Assembly (NCBI RefSeq): GCF_023065955.2
Contig: NW_026622852.1
Span: 15,020,423 to 15,084,422, forward strand
Length of the DNA: 64,000 bases
Source of the DNA: Ursus arctos
Lineage: Eukaryota > Chordata > Mammalia > Carnivora > Ursidae
Direction: 5' to 3'
Shown: positions 1 to 12,404 of the stretch, in pieces
How the letters are laid out: each line of letters opens with the position of its first letter
Position numbering within the stretch: the stretch's first letter is position 1
Position numbers and translations under genes: made by a program
The notes under the pieces: model-generated
What the model was told of the DNA's origin: nothing
Database searches by the model: none
Seen by the model: only the letters and a program-made list of their open reading frames with translations

Positions 1-489
1 AAGACTCTGTCTTAATCAGTGATGTTTAAGACTTAGCACTTTTTTTTCACTATCATGATACTTTTCCATTGTTTTTCTCTAAAGTAGTGTAAGCTTGCAG
101 TGGATTCCTTTAATACCATCCTTAGATTTAGACAAAAGGGACCCACATACCAGACTTTACTGTCTCATGGGCTCTGAATGTCATTCATGACCCTCCACAC
201 GCACAGCCATGTGTACAGACACACAGTCAAGCACATGCACACACACTACTTTTTTTTTTAAGAATGCCTAGTGCCCATGTCACTTAGAATCTGGAGAATA
301 AGGAAAGAATGTTCAGAAAGGAACTGGCTAACTATCCCCAGGGTGGACACAGGGCTGGAACTATTTCGTGTTTCCACCAGCCAAAGTACAAAGACTTCCT
401 AGTATTGGGACCAGTGAGTAGAGTCCTTATGAGGATGGTCCCCTGGTAGTGAGATGACATTGCCCTAGACTATGAAGTCTGTTCCATCC
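1..489. other. Unassigned AT-rich DNA
   Basis: I recognise no gene or repeat family here. There is a degenerate CA-rich patch around 200-246 followed by a short T-run, and no open frame of note. Confidence 0.4.
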
Positions 490-1930
490 GTACTAGCAAA
501 GTGTAAAAGCAAGCCCCAAAGGAATCAGAGTAACTCAAGTGTGTAACTAAACTATGTCCTTATAGTGATTCGACTATGTCCTAAAACAAAGCCCAACCAT
601 ATATGAAGGACTTCACAAATCCAGTAATGTTGAACTTACAATGTTCTGAATCCAGTCAAAAGCTATCAGACACACAAAGAAGCAGGAAAATAGGACCCAT
701 AAGCGGTATAAAAGATAATCAAGAAACAAGGCCTGTAAATGACACATGTGACAGAATTAGCAGACAAAGAGGTTGGAATATCTATTGTAAATATACCTCA
801 TAAGCTCAACAAGATAGGAAAAAAGATGAACGCGATGAGGAAAGAAATGAAAGATATCAAAAAGGAGCGAAGTGAAATTCTAGAGATGAAAAATATACTA
901 CTTAACATGATAAATATACTAGATGGATTAACATTCAGATAAGGTACTGCAGAAAACAGTATCAGTGAGCTCAAAGACATCACCATAGAAACTATCAAAA
1001 ATAAAAGAGAAAAAGACTGAGGGAACATCAGTCACCTGTATGATCATACTGAATGGGTCTGATATTTCCGTAGTTAGAGTCCTAGAAGGAGAAAAGAATG
1101 GTGAAAAAAATAAGGTCTGAAACATTTCCAAATTTAATTAAAATGATAAAACCACAGATTCAACAAGCTTAAGAAACTCCTAATAGAAGATACAAGAAAA
1201 AAATTACACCAAGGCACATTATCATCAAATTGCTGAAATATAATGGTGGAAAGAATACCTTAAAATAGGGAAGGGAAAAAGAAGATGTGATGCACAGAGA
1301 AAGAAAATTAAGATGACAGCAGTCTTCTCTTCGGAAATTATGCAAGCCAAACGACAGTGGAACGACATCTTTACAGTACTGAAAGAAAAGCTATCTCCAC
1401 CTGGAATTCTGTACTCAGCAACATTATATTTCCAAACTGAAGACAAAATACTTTTTCAGACAAACAGAAAGCCAAGGGAATTCATTGCCAGAAGACCTGA
1501 GATACAAGAATTATTAAAGGAAGTTATTCAAGAAGAAGAATAGCTACTCAAGAAAAATGATAGCAAATAGAAATTTAGATCTACCAAAAGGAATGAACAA
1601 GACCAGAAAGGGTAACTATGTGGGTAAATATATGATAAGGAGTCAATATAGAGGAAATAGTTTCTCATTTAAAAAATCTCTTTAAAATGTAATTGACTAT
1701 TTAAAATAAATATAGTATCAATGTTTGTGGGGTTTAAAATGCATGAAAATGTATGACAGCAATAGCACAAAGGATGAGAGGAAGCAGAAAGATATATACT
1801 GTTGTAATATCCTCTACACTGGAATTCAAGCCATGTGTAATATTATTTGAAAGTAAATTGTGATATGCTAAATAAAGATATATATACTTTAAGCCCTAGA
1901 GAAACTACTATAAAAATAAAGTGGTATAGC
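490..1930 (+). mobile_element. HAL1 (half-LINE) remnant
   Basis: This is an old non-autonomous LINE carrying only an ORF1-like gene. The stretch from about 735 (ACAGAATTAGCAGACAAAG) through the lysine/glutamate-rich region at 739-942 matches the HAL1/L1M ORF1 region as I know it from mammals. That region encodes a predicted coiled coil. A second open piece at 1313-1543 (phrases such as MTAVFSSEIMQAKRQWNDIF) is the C-terminal part of the same protein in another frame, so the gene is broken by stops and frameshifts. The A/T-rich 3' part fades out near 1930. It is not functional. The exact subfamily cannot be given without a repeat-library search. Confidence 0.7.
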
Positions 1931-3055
1931 TAGGGGCTATACCCTGAGCTCAGTCAGTTGTCTAAAAAAAAGACAATGTCTTTGAAGAAAATTGAATAAA
2001 CTAACAATGGTAATCTATCTGCCTAGAATGGACTTTGTAAATGACTTTTAAATTTATTGCACAGGTATACATTTTTATCTATTCACCCTTTTTTCATAAA
2101 TTTAACATTGTCAATCTAAATGTAATTAAAATTCTGGTTACTTCTGTATGTTAAAAACATACCAAAATAGTTCATTAGTAAGGAAGACGTTTGAAATTTG
2201 ACCAAAGGATGGCAGCATAACACCAATACTTAGAGCCTGGCATCAACTTGCCCTGTTGGCAAGAGAAATCAAAAAGTTCATGGCATCTAGTGGTCTAATA
2301 ACATGTGGTCAGAAACACATTTTTTGACAAAATGATTGTTCCCATAATGCATAAGATTACTAATCACTCTAACTCATATTAAGATACTTGCTGGTTAGTA
2401 TTGTTAAATATTTCCCTTTTTCTGCCTTGACTGCTTTAATGGACATTTGTTGCTTTCTCGCTATTCACCGTCATCACCTCTGCCTTTCTGAGGGTTATTG
2501 TTACACATGGCCTGACTTCTCCGCCTCCTCTCGGATCTTTTGCTTCTGACCTGGATCCGCATCTGACATATCTAGCCCTGCCCAGGCTACTCCATGCCTC
2601 ACTTCCCCTGGCCTCGGTGATCACTTCAGGCATGGCCCTTTGTCCCAGTGGTCTCAATACATCTCTACCCCCATTTTCTGAGCATAAACTTGCAAATATT
2701 TAACTGTATTAGTTTACCTGTCCTAGAATGCTGTAGTTAGAAGTGATTTTAAATGATATATAATCTCTGCTTCCTGTTCCCTTCCTGAAAAAGTCAGTCC
2801 TAAAGCCAACAGATGGGCAGAAAAAAAGTAAGCACTGTGCTGGAAGGGGCAGGGATGCACTGTAGTTTGGAGCGGGATGCCAGGGTTCAAAGAGGATGAG
2901 GCAAACGTCCATATGGAGAGCTAACCTGGCATGAGGTGTTGGAGCCTGGGAAGAGTGAGGAGAGTATCCATGGGGGTCCAGTTTCTGTGAAGAGTCACAG
3001 CAAAAGTGGGGTGAGAGAGGCAAAGTTCTTGTGGACAAAGTTTCAAAGTACTGCC
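1931..3055. other. Unassigned DNA with a GC-richer patch
   Basis: No repeat family or gene is recognised. A patch at about 2430-2670 is richer in G+C and CpG than its surroundings but has no ATG-led frame of convincing length and no clear splice pair. It may be an old, unrecognised repeat. Confidence 0.3.
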
Positions 3056-3059
3056 CTAG

Positions 3060-3200
3060 AAAATATTTGATTATTTATTTATTTATGTTGTATATATTTA
3101 AGGTATACGACATGAAGTTTTGATATACATGTACATTGTGAAATGATGTTTGACTACAGTCAAGCTAATTAATATATCCATTACGTCACAAAGCTACCTA
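3060..3200 (-). mobile_element. Old L1 3'-end fragment, antisense
   Basis: TTTA repeats at 3070-3085 are followed by sequence like the antisense 3' UTR of L1M elements (GTATACGACATG, TTTTGATATACATGTACATTGTGAAATGAT, CAAGCTAATTAATATATCC given here only as scattered motifs). The TTTA run would be the A-rich tail on the - strand. The family is recognised from general knowledge; the subfamily is not resolved. Confidence 0.5.
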
Positions 3201-3952
3201 CTTACTAGTTTTAAAGAGTTAAATAATGGAAAAGCCTGGCAGTCACAGCAAAATGCCTAGATGCCATCCTTAGTCAAAGGATCAAAGTGAACCTCATCAA
3301 TAATGGGACAAATTGAAATCATGCACCACCTTACAAGATGCAACTCAAAGTAACACAGCATCCCTTCTGAGTTATTTCTACCAATGTAGATAAAACTTGA
3401 ATGTAATCATGAGGAATCATCACTTGAACCAAAATTGAGGAACATTCTACAAAACAATTGCCCTGTAACAATTTAAGCTTGTGAAAGTCAAAGGAAGACA
3501 GGAACTGTTCCAGTTTAGAAACTAAAGGGACTTCTGGTTTCCAGTTCTGCATGTAAGAAGCTTAGAAGTCACTACTCTATCCTATTAAGTAAAAAGCTGA
3601 ACAGACTGAAAATTCAATCACTCTTTTTCAACCCATAAGACCGAGGAAGACACAAGGAAAACCAATGCCCCCTAAATTGGAGAGAGAGGCAGGAGAATCC
3701 AGGGACTAACAGTTTTCTGAAGCAGAGACTCACAAGTGGAAACCACCATGGGAACTGATGTTGGGGTAGGAAACCTGAGCTGTAATTGGTGGATTGTTGG
3801 AGGCTCCATGAGACTAAAGAATATGTCAACTGAACACACAGTATGATTTTTAACAGTATCCATTTGCTATTAAGGATATTATTGGTACAACTGGACAAAT
3901 CTAAAGATGAAGAGTGAGTATTACATGGTCCCAATGTAACGATGCTAATTTC

Positions 3953-4394
3953 CCCTTTTTATAATTTAGAGTGTGCAAGTGTGGGGGAGGGGAAGAGAGA
4001 GAGGAGAGAGAGAAAATCTTTTTTTTTTTTTTTTAATAATGATTTTTTATTATATTATGTTAGTCACCATACAGTACATCCCCGGTTTTTGATGTAAGGC
4101 TCGATGATTCATTAGTTGTGTATAACACCCAGTGCACCATGCAATATGTGCCCTCCTTACTACCCATCACCGGTCTATCCCATTCCCCCACCCCCTCCCC
4201 TCTGTAGCCCTCAGTTTGTTTCTCATAGTCCATAGTCGGAGAGAGAGAAAATCTTAAGCAGACTCCATGCTCAGCACAGAGCCCAAGTTGGGGCTTGATC
4301 TCATGACCCTGGGATCATGACCTGAGCCAAAATCAAGAGTTGGATGCTTAACAAGTGTAAAATGCTTAACTGACTGAGCCACCCAGGTACCCCA
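3953..4394 (-). mobile_element. SINEC, antisense, interrupted by an L1 tail
   Basis: The tRNA-derived head reads outward at the right end (GAGCCACCCAGGTACCCC). The GA-rich complement of the pyrimidine tract is at 3982-4018. The body is split at 4021-4240 by an antisense L1 3' end and resumes at 4241 with AAGCAGACTCC. The outer target duplication is about 12 bp with one mismatch. The divergent head suggests an older copy than those at 12.2 or 35.8 kb. Confidence 0.85.
4021..4240 (-). mobile_element. 5'-truncated young carnivore L1 tail inside a SINE
   Basis: A T-run (poly(A) on the - strand) followed by sequence typical of the 3' UTR of young carnivoran L1 (TATGTTAGTCACCATACAG, GATGATTCATTAGTTG, CCCAGTGCACCATGCAAT). 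The insertion is exactly bracketed by the 15-bp direct repeat GAGAGAGAAAATCTT at 4006-4020 and 4241-4255. The copy is about 220 bp and carries no ORF sequence. Confidence 0.88.
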
Positions 4395-4796
4395 GGATGT
4401 TAATTTCTTAGTTTTGATGATGACATTGTGGTTATGCAGTAGAAATGTTCCTCTTTATAGGAAATATACATTAAAGTGTGTGAGAATATTGGGGCACCAG
4501 ACTGGGAGCGTACTCTGAACTGGTTTCAAAACCAAGATTCTCTCTCCTATATTGGCAATTTTTGTGACTATTTCAAAAGGGAAAAAAAATGTGTGTGTGC
4601 TTGTGTATGCATGCATTTTTTAATGAAATAATTCGTTTTTGTGATGTGATAACTGAGGCCTCATAGGGCAGAGTAACCTTCTTTCTCCATACTAACATCA
4701 CCTATACTGTTCTTCTGTCCGCTCTTCAGAGGTTAATTTAGGCCAAGAATGGCAAAAATACAGGGAAAGAAAAGTCCACCACTCCACCTTATGAGT

Positions 4797-5040
4797 ATAG
4801 TGTGATGCTTAAGCCCATGGCCTCTAAAGTGTAACAGACTACATTTAAATCTCAACTTTACCATTTGTTTGCTGTGTGGTCTTGGGAAAGCTATTACCAT
4901 CTCTGTATCTCAGTTATATCAATGCAAAGACAAGGGTAATAACAGTGTTTCATACAGCTATTGTGACCTCTAATTGAAATAATGTGCTTATCAATGTTTG
5001 GCACAGGGTCCATGCTCAACAAATGATATTATTATGTTAT
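4797..5040 (+). mobile_element. MIR
   Basis: Ordered MIR features are present: a core with TAAATCTCAACTTTACCATTT, then TGTGTGGTCTTGGGAAAG, ATCTCTGTATCTCAGTT, and a 3' end with TTGGCACAGGGTCC and ATGCTCAACAAATG. Confidence 0.75.
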
Positions 5041-5282
5041 TTGTATGCGGTGTGACAGTATTAATAGATCGCAACACCTTTTTCCATTGACCCCAAGACA
5101 AGTATGTTCAACATAGCTTTCCAAGTACAGTCCCCTATTAATCAATCACAGATGGAAATAAGATGAAGCCTATCTTCTATCAATGTTTTTCTTCAATAAA
5201 TGTCAATTAATTCAAAGAGAGAAGGATCCAGTGGGTGCATCCTCTAAAAGCACTTACACAACATGTACTGGTCCTCATGACA
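5041..5282. other. Unassigned DNA
   Basis: No recognised feature. Confidence 0.3.
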
Positions 5283-6060
5283 TTAATTCATTCAACAAAT
5301 TTTTATTGATTGCTTCTTATCTTCCTATCACTGTTTAGGCCTGTTCTGTGAGGCAGTGATAAAGATCCCTGGAATGGAGCTTAATTGGATTAGGTGGGGT
5401 GAGAAGGGAAAAATAGTAATGTATAAACAAATTTTATAGCATAACATAACATAAAAGTGGATCAGAATAAGATCAGTTGGGAGCACCTTTCCTTTCCATT
5501 TATGGACCGTCTGGCTGTAGAACTTCTATATACAGAGTGACAAAAGCAAGTAGCCTAAGAGCAAACCTTGGGGAATACCAATATTTAAGGAAGGAGAAGA
5601 GAATACCGCAAAGGGAAATAGAGTGTCTAGTTCAGTAGAAGGGAAACCAGTTTTCAAGAAAGAAGAATAGTCTCACAGTGTCCAATGCTGCTGAGTGGAT
5701 AAGCAAAGAAAGTACCTGAACGCATACATTGGAGTTAATGACATGGAAGTCATTAGTGACTTCCGTAAATAGAATTTTCAACAGGGCAGTCTGGGTGGGA
5801 GACAGATTTCAATGCTTTTAAGATGAAATGGAAAAAACAATGTAGGTGATGCCAATAAAAATTTGAGCACTCCATGGAAGAGAAAAATAAAGTGAAAGCA
5901 AGAATGGGATGTTCAGTCTTGGAAGGTTTTGTTATTTTTTTCATTTGGTTTGTTTTTAAGGTAAGAAAGACAACCTGTTGACTGGAAGAAGCCAGTAGAG
6001 AGAGGAGAAAGAGATGGAACGCATGGCAGGCTTGGTCTTTAGCAGGAAGGATGGACAAAA
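5283..6060 (-). mobile_element. L2 fragment(s), antisense
   Basis: It begins with ATTCATTCAACAAATTTTTA, the antisense L2 3' end, and continues with phrases of the antisense L2 ORF region in the right order: CCTTGGGGAATACCAA, GTGTCCAATGCTGCTGAG, ATGACATGGAAGTCATT, GTCTGGGTGGGAGACAG. The middle is shorter than a full L2, so there is an internal deletion. The open frame on the - strand at 5753-6058 is part of this dead element. Confidence 0.65.
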
Positions 6061-7084
6061 TTAGGCATCAAAAGAATATATAATTATATTTCATATTTAA
6101 TGTATATGTGTGGATTAGTTAACTAATATACCTGGTTAGGTTGCTTGGTGATCCTAGTTAACAATAACATCAATTTACCTTGCGTTGAATGGAAGCAGAG
6201 AAGGTCCACAGTCCATCCAGGATTGGGACTTTGCCAGGGGGTGTTCAACTGAATGACAATGAAACAAGGGGCTCTAAGATATTAATAAGAGAGTAGTGGA
6301 AGTATTGAACCCTGGAATTGATAACAGGTGAGTCTGGATTACATCTAAATGATCAAGTTCAGGGGCAATATAGTCTACCTAAATCCCCCTGATCATATTT
6401 CACAATTAACTTCCTATTTTCTCTAGTCTTAATATTAATACTTGGTTAGATAATAATGCTACTTGAGTATCCACTCACATGGCAATATCCAAATAGTCAC
6501 CACTTACTTAATATATACTACATATACTGCATACACATTTTCTCAAAAAGCTTTGTGTATTTGGTATTTATCACCTCCTTCTTTTCTTTACCTCCCCCCA
6601 ACCCTCAGCAGGATTCTTTGGTAAACATGGTAAGGCAACCTCTGTTGCTTAGCACCTCAAACATATCAAAGTTAAAAGAAGTGGTCCAGATAACAAGAGA
6701 AAGATTTCTGCTATATATGATCCAGTCTGACAAAATTAAAAAACCTAAGCTTTTCTAAGATTAGCAGTAAAAGGTACACCAAAGTTCTTCAAAGATGTGG
6801 GCAAGTATGGTCATCATGATCTTGAGAACATTTCATCATGCAGCCAGGAGTGAACGAGGTAATTGGGCAGGGAAGGGAAAAGAGGTTAAGACAGAGGGAA
6901 AATGAAGGGCAGGAGAAGAGAGAGAAGGAAAGATGGTCTCTGTAAACTGGAAAGTATCTCAGTGGGGAAAGTTAAATTGCTTGTATGTCCTCTGACTCTA
7001 CGTGTGTTTGCTGTTGGTAACTGGTAGGATTGTTTTCTTTCTGATAGCAGATAACATCCTCATGATTGTTTAAAATTATTTATT
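6061..7084. other. Unassigned DNA
   Basis: No repeat or gene recognised. The 100-codon frame at 6456-6758 (+) shows no domain, and neither its start context nor its ends look like an exon. A purine-rich stretch lies at 6880-6935. Confidence 0.3.
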
Positions 7085-7385
7085 TAGCTAACACTTGCAA
7101 CTCTTAATATGTCCAAGGCATTACTTTTGGCAAACTACAGATTTTAGTTCATTTAATCCACACAATTACTCTATGATTTAAGTCCTATTACAATCTTTAT
7201 TGCAAAGATAAGGAAATTAAGACACAGACATTAAATCCAAATGTGTGGTACAAACAGAATACATTATTATTATTATTTCTAATCTTTATATATTCTTGAG
7301 AGGTAGGTCTTATCTCCACTTTAAAAATGAAAAGAAAAAAAAAAACACCTGTGACTTAAAGAAGTTAAATAACATTTCCAACAAC
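7085..7385 (-). mobile_element. MIR fragments, antisense
   Basis: Two MIR-like antisense pieces: AGTTCATTTAATCCACACAA and AAGATAAGGAAATTAAGACA at 7145-7225, then GAGAGGTAGGTCTTATC and TTAAAGAAGTTAAATAACAT near 7300-7375. Both are highly diverged. Confidence 0.5.
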
Positions 7386-8440
7386 GGGGACTTACACTTC
7401 TGATCATAAGGGAGTAATAGGGTCAAGAATTATCCTCCCTCAGCAAACAACTAGAAAACTAGACAAAATATAGGCAACAACTATTTGTAGTCACTGAATG
7501 ATAGGCAGTTTAAGATTGTGATTCCTGGGAGATGGGAAGCAAATGAGGCTTTCTGATCAGAGGTAATTTCTAGCCTAGGCTGTAGGGAGGAGGAACCTCC
7601 CTAGACAATCTCTCTGAGTTGAAGAAACAGAGGTCAGAGTTTGGGGAGGCCAAAGCAGCCAGAACTTGCAGAGCAGAGTACCCAAAAGGAGGGAGCTAGC
7701 TATCTAGAGAGATTTCCAGAAATTTCACAGGGGTACTCTTGAGTCTTTGGTGAATCCTAGTCTGTGCACACATCAGGTGAAGCCCTATAAGGCCCAACAA
7801 GTAAAACGTCCAGAGGAAGAAAATCATTATCATGGAGCTTGAAGCCAAAGAGCACAATCAGGGTCAGAAATCATTCAAATTCCCACTGGCCACCTAGGAG
7901 AGACCTTCTTGAACACATAGGACATTCAATAAAGAACCCCGAAAGAGGCACTCTTAAATATGAAGCTAAATTAATCCTAAAGACTAATCTAGACCTGTCT
8001 CGAAAGAGCTTAAGAACAAGACCGGAAAAAAACCAACTAATCTACAATTAAGGACTGCCTGACAGTACAAATCCAAAATTCTTTAAAGAAATACAACAAA
8101 ATCCAGCACACACTGAAACATAAAATTACAATGTCCAGCATTCAATATAAAACTACTAAACCTATGAGGAATAGGAAACTGTGACACATATTTCGGAAAA
8201 AATGAGTTAACAGAAATGGACTGGGAGATGATGGAATTAGCAGACAAAGATATTAAAGCAGCTATTATAAATAAGATCCACATGGAAAATGAACATAAAT
8301 ACAGTGAGAAGGGAAACGGAAAACAAAAAACTGAACCAAAGAGACATTCAAGATTTGAAAAATACAATATCGGAAAATGTCACTAGATGGGATTAACAAC
8401 CAAACAACGAAGACACAACAAAGACGGTTAGGTCATAAGT
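7386..8440 (+). mobile_element. HAL1/L1M 5'-region remnant
   Basis: The left part resembles the 5' region of HAL1/L1M elements, and the right part carries ORF1-like sequence (GGAATTAGCAGACAAAGATA at about 8233, then AAATACAATATCGGAAAATG and CTAGATGGGATTAACAAC near 8362-8400). This is the same ORF1 segment found at about 750 in the first HAL1 copy, on the same strand. Coding capacity is destroyed by stops. Confidence 0.65.
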
Positions 8441-8604
8441 AGAATTAAAACGCAGCTCCACGTGACCCTAAGGTATTCTCATTTTCCCTGGGTGCTTCTC
8501 ATCTTACAGTGTCTTAAGAAAACCACAGCTAACAACTAAGGTAGAAATATCATCCAAGCAGAGGGACTGTGAGTAGAAAGGCAAATGTAAACATGTCACA
8601 AAGA

Positions 8605-8830
8605 AGAGAACAGTTTTAGAATCAAGACAGACACGAGCTCAAATTCTAGCTCTGTAATTTAGCTAGGTGAACTTGCACACATCTCTAAAATTTTGATTTC
8701 ATTGCCCCATCTGTAAAATTGGGATAGAGAGAAGGCCTGATATATAACAATACATAGCAATAGTTGAAGTAACATGTGAAAAGTTATTTATCATATGCTT
8801 GGCACACAGGCACATAACTGTTTTGTCAGC
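8605..8830 (+). mobile_element. MIR
   Basis: MIR core and 3' half: CAAATTCTAGCTCTGTAATTT, then GGTGAACTTGCACACATC, CCCATCTGTAAAATTGGGAT and the end motif ATGCTTGGCACACAG. Confidence 0.75.
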
Positions 8831-8925
8831 AGCTGGTAGGTGAGAACCCTGAAATTCTTACTTGGGCTCAAGATAGTAAATTAATATCTGATTTGAAGGC
8901 CTCAATCAGGCTCAGGAAAAGTTAT

Positions 8926-8926
<1 letters not shown>

Positions 8927-8970
<44 letters not shown>
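8927..8970. repeat. (GT)22 microsatellite
   Basis: An uninterrupted run of 22 GT dinucleotides, long enough to be length-variable between individuals. Confidence 0.97.
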
Positions 8971-8973
<3 letters not shown>

Positions 8974-9344
8974 AGGGGGTGGTCCTGGGTGCCAAGTGAG
9001 TCCTGGGTCCTTTTACACCAAACTTTTGCTGTATTTAAATCTAATGGGCCGGATAATGTGAGTGAACATATATCTTCCTGAATACAATGTCTTAATGGAT
9101 ACGACTCTTTGACCTAAAAAAGTTAACAAGGATTCTAGATGGAAATCATCATAGGAAAAGATCTGCCAAAATATGTATTTTAGGAAGTGTGCCAGTTGAC
9201 TTCACATTGTTGTAATGAATGCTGTCTTGTTTCCTTGGAACAAAATGATATATTTGAAAGAGTCCATGTTTTGCACTGAGATAGTACTGGCTTTGAAATA
9301 GCACGTGAGCTGCCCAGTTCTCGGAGAGCAAGTTAACTGTAGTA

Positions 9345-9445
9345 AGCTGCCATTTTTATAAAATAGGTGTGTAATAATAACCTTGCAGAGCAGTTAAAGG
9401 ATTAAATAAAGTAACATATATAAATTGCCTAGTATTGGTAAAATT
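9345..9445 (+). mobile_element. MIR 3' fragment
   Basis: TATAAAATAGGTGTGTAATAATAACCTTGC-type sequence is followed by AGGATTAAATAAAGTAAC and ATTGCCTAGTATTGG. It is short and diverged. Confidence 0.4.
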
Positions 9446-11585
9446 TGTTTCCTGTCCTTCTGGAGTCCTTTTCACCCCCTCCGATTTATATTTATTTTAT
9501 TTGATATTATGAAGTATACCTGATATGGGAACTGAACTAAGATTCCATACCACTGGTCCCCGATGTCAACTCTCTCAGTCTAGATTTGTCACTGCTTCTT
9601 TTCCTGAAGAAACATTTGAGGGACTGAAAAAGACAAACACCAGAGAAGCCACTGTAAGCTCATGGGGCTCTTCACATTTGGGATTCATTATTCTCTGAGT
9701 TTTGAGATGAACTCAACAGGCTTCGCTCCTTGGTAGAGCAAAGAGAAAAATAAATCAGAAGACTACAAAATATTAAAGAGCCATAAACTTTGCCCTTTGC
9801 TTTCTTAATCTAGCAGACATTTTTCAGGGCTCTAAGCAATTATCAAGTGACAGAGTTGTCTAAAATCAATACTGCTACCTTGTGTAACCACCAGAAAGCA
9901 GATATGAAGACTGGTGCCTGAGCTGGTCTAGAGATTAATGAGTTTGCTAAGTAACTTTGTCTGACTACCTGGTCACACATTTCTCTTGACACAGTCAACA
10001 ACCAGGACTGGAAGGATCACTAGTGGGAAGGCTATGGCCTAAAGTGATTCCAGGAAATTCTCAGATTATTATCAAAAGACCAGTGAGATGGGAGAATAGC
10101 AAATGATCCTGCCATGCCAGGAATCCAAGTTCACCTCAATTCCGGATAAAAATACTCTTGGGCCTAGGATAAGAATTATTGTCTCAAATAAACAAGACAA
10201 GATGTTCTTCTAAATAAATAAGCTAAAAACTAAGACAAGATATCACTGCTTAAAAAAATCTTATTAAACGTGTAGCAGATTTGTAAAGTTCTTTATAAAG
10301 AGTAAACACATTTGCCTGGAGCTCAAAGTATTTAACACATTAACTTCAATTCAATTTCAATTTTGGGGGGCATAATTATACTTATTAACATTCATTGGGT
10401 CAATGTATCTTCACGATCAACTTCCTGAGGGCACCTTAGTTTGACCCCATCTATCAGTGTCAAACTTTACTCTGGCTACCCTAGGAAACCAGGAAACCCA
10501 ATCTGTGTGTCATGTTCCTTGGGTCAGGTGTAAATGCAAGATGAGGAAGGTCATTCTAAAGATATAAAACTGGTAGACAGCTGCCCAAAGTGGTCCCATC
10601 TTGAAATTCAAGAGAAGATGGTTTGGAAATGGTGACACACACCCAACAACAGGTAGCAATTGGGGCATGGGTGGAGTAAGCTGGAACTATGACAGTGTCT
10701 CTGATAAGCATCCTGTGTGGTGACAGTTCTCCTTTTTGGGGTAGGAATAAAGATTTTTTAAAAGAAGTCCTTAGACACAGAAACAAATGTCTTCTTTGTC
10801 ACTATGACTGTGCAGCAGATACGGTCAGGTCATATAATGAAACCATTCATTAGCCTTGGGAATATAAACTGAGCCTCTTCCTATTCATCTCACCCTTCCT
10901 GAAGGTCAGAACAAGATTAAGATCACCCTGAAATGAACGGACTGCCTGGCTGGTGGTGTACTGACACTTTCAAGATGATTTAGTTACATCAGTTTCTGAG
11001 GCTCTTGGAATTGTGTTTCTTTTTGAACCATCAGCAGGCATGATCTTCATGTACCAAGAAGAAAAGAACATTTTTAAAGAAAACACCTTATATTATCAAA
11101 GGGGGAAAATGGGCACTATGAAATACTGCGGGTCAGCTGTTATTCGGGAATGAGAACTGAATACAAAGTATTGTAGTACTACAAAAGTTTGAGGTTATTT
11201 GTTGGAATTTCAGAGACCAAGATCATTTTATATTCATCACATGGACTTAAAAAAATACATAATTTTGAATAGTAGCTTATGGCCACATCCTTTGTACTTT
11301 CACATTACCATCCCAGCCAGTTTAAGGACAGTGATTTCTTTTTAAATAAAAGTATAAGCCTGAACACTATAGTGCTTAATTTTAGATTTTAGCAAAATTG
11401 AACTTTTCCATCTCTAATTCATGCCTATTCAATCATAATTAGAAGATCACACACAGATGTGAGGGGAAAAAGTGCATATATGTATGATGGGGAAAGAGGA
11501 TGGTAGGAAGCCGAGGGCATTAAAAGATGGGCAATAGAAAGAAAGCATTTTGTAATTTATTGAGATATAAGTACAGGGACAGCTA
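9446..11585. other. Unassigned intergenic or intronic DNA
   Basis: I recognise no gene, RNA or clear repeat family across this 2.1 kb. Open frames are short and without domains. Base composition is ordinary for the window. Confidence 0.3.
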
Positions 11586-11589
11586 GTTT

Positions 11590-11803
11590 AAAAAAAAAAT
11601 ATATATATATATATATTTATTTATTTTTAGAGAGAGAAGGAGAGAGAGCACAGAATTGGGAGGGACAGAGGGAGAAGGAGAGAGAGAATTTCAAGCAGAC
11701 TCTGAGCTGAGCCTGATGCGGGCTCAATCTCACAACCCTGAGATCATGACCTGAGCTGAAATCAAGAGGCAAAGGCTTAACCAGCTGCACTACCCAGGCA
11801 CCC
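11590..11803 (-). mobile_element. SINEC, antisense
   Basis: The right end reads GCACTACCCAGGCACCCC, the complement of the tRNA-derived head. Upstream is the GA-rich complement of the pyrimidine tract, and the A-tail complement has become (TA)n at 11599-11617. Confidence 0.85.
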
Positions 11804-12201
11804 CACAACCACTATTTTTTTTTAAAATAAGAAAAGCATTGTTAAATTCTCTAACTCTAAAAATTTTATATCAGACTTTACATTAGATTGACATGTTATT
11901 TTTCAATTTATTAAGAGAATAATAATTAAGACTATTGTTTCTCAGACTTAGCAGAACAGAGGTTTTCCATGTTGAGGCTAGATGATCTACTACTAAAATC
12001 AAATTCTAGCAAGCATTTCCCAATTCGTAGACAAATAATGGAAGAACTTTCTACCTTGTAAGCATTGTCTTCATGAATTGTTCTTAAACTATTAACATGG
12101 CAATGATTTACCTTAACTTCTCAAGATGGTAACCGATTTGCTCATAACATACAATTAAAGTAATTAATGACAATAGCAATAATTCAAAAAGAACACCGTA
12201 T

Positions 12202-12404
12202 GGGGCGCCTGGGTGGCTCAGTCATTAAGCGTCTGACTTTGGCTCAGGGCGTGATCCCGGCGTTCTGGGATCGAGCCCCACATCAGGCTCCTTGGCTGGG
12301 AGCCCGCTTCTTCCTCTCCCACTCCCCCTGCTTGTGTTCCCTCTCTCGCTGGCTGTCTCTCGCTCTGTTGAATAAATAAAATCTTTAAAAAAACAAAACA
12401 AAAC
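12202..12404 (+). mobile_element. SINEC, bear-type subfamily
   Basis: Full-length copy starting GGGGCGCCTGGGTGGCTCAG and ending AATAAATAAAATCTTT plus an A/C-rich tail. The 15-bp target duplication has one mismatch (12186-12200 and 12405-12419, AAAAAGAACACCGTA versus AAAAAGAACACCATA). The internal CTCTCCCACTCCCCCTGCTT and CTCTCGCTGGCTGTCTCTCG segments mark the ursid/arctoid-type subfamily. Confidence 0.93.

Larger units (their letters stand above)
3560..4560 (+). mobile_element. Probable old L1 3' UTR split by a SINE
   Basis: The motif GTTAATTTCTTAGTTTTGAT and then ATTGTGGTTATG near 4397-4436 resembles the 3' UTR of old L1M-group elements. The upstream part at 3560-3950 is compatible but less distinctive. 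The SINE at 3953-4394 interrupts it, with the short flanks GATGCTAATTTC (left) and GATGTTAATTTC (right) as its target duplication. The assignment is tentative. Confidence 0.35.

Noticed and set aside
739..1543. Coiled-coil-like frames at 739-942 and 1313-1543
   Set aside because: They are broken ORF1 of a HAL1 remnant.
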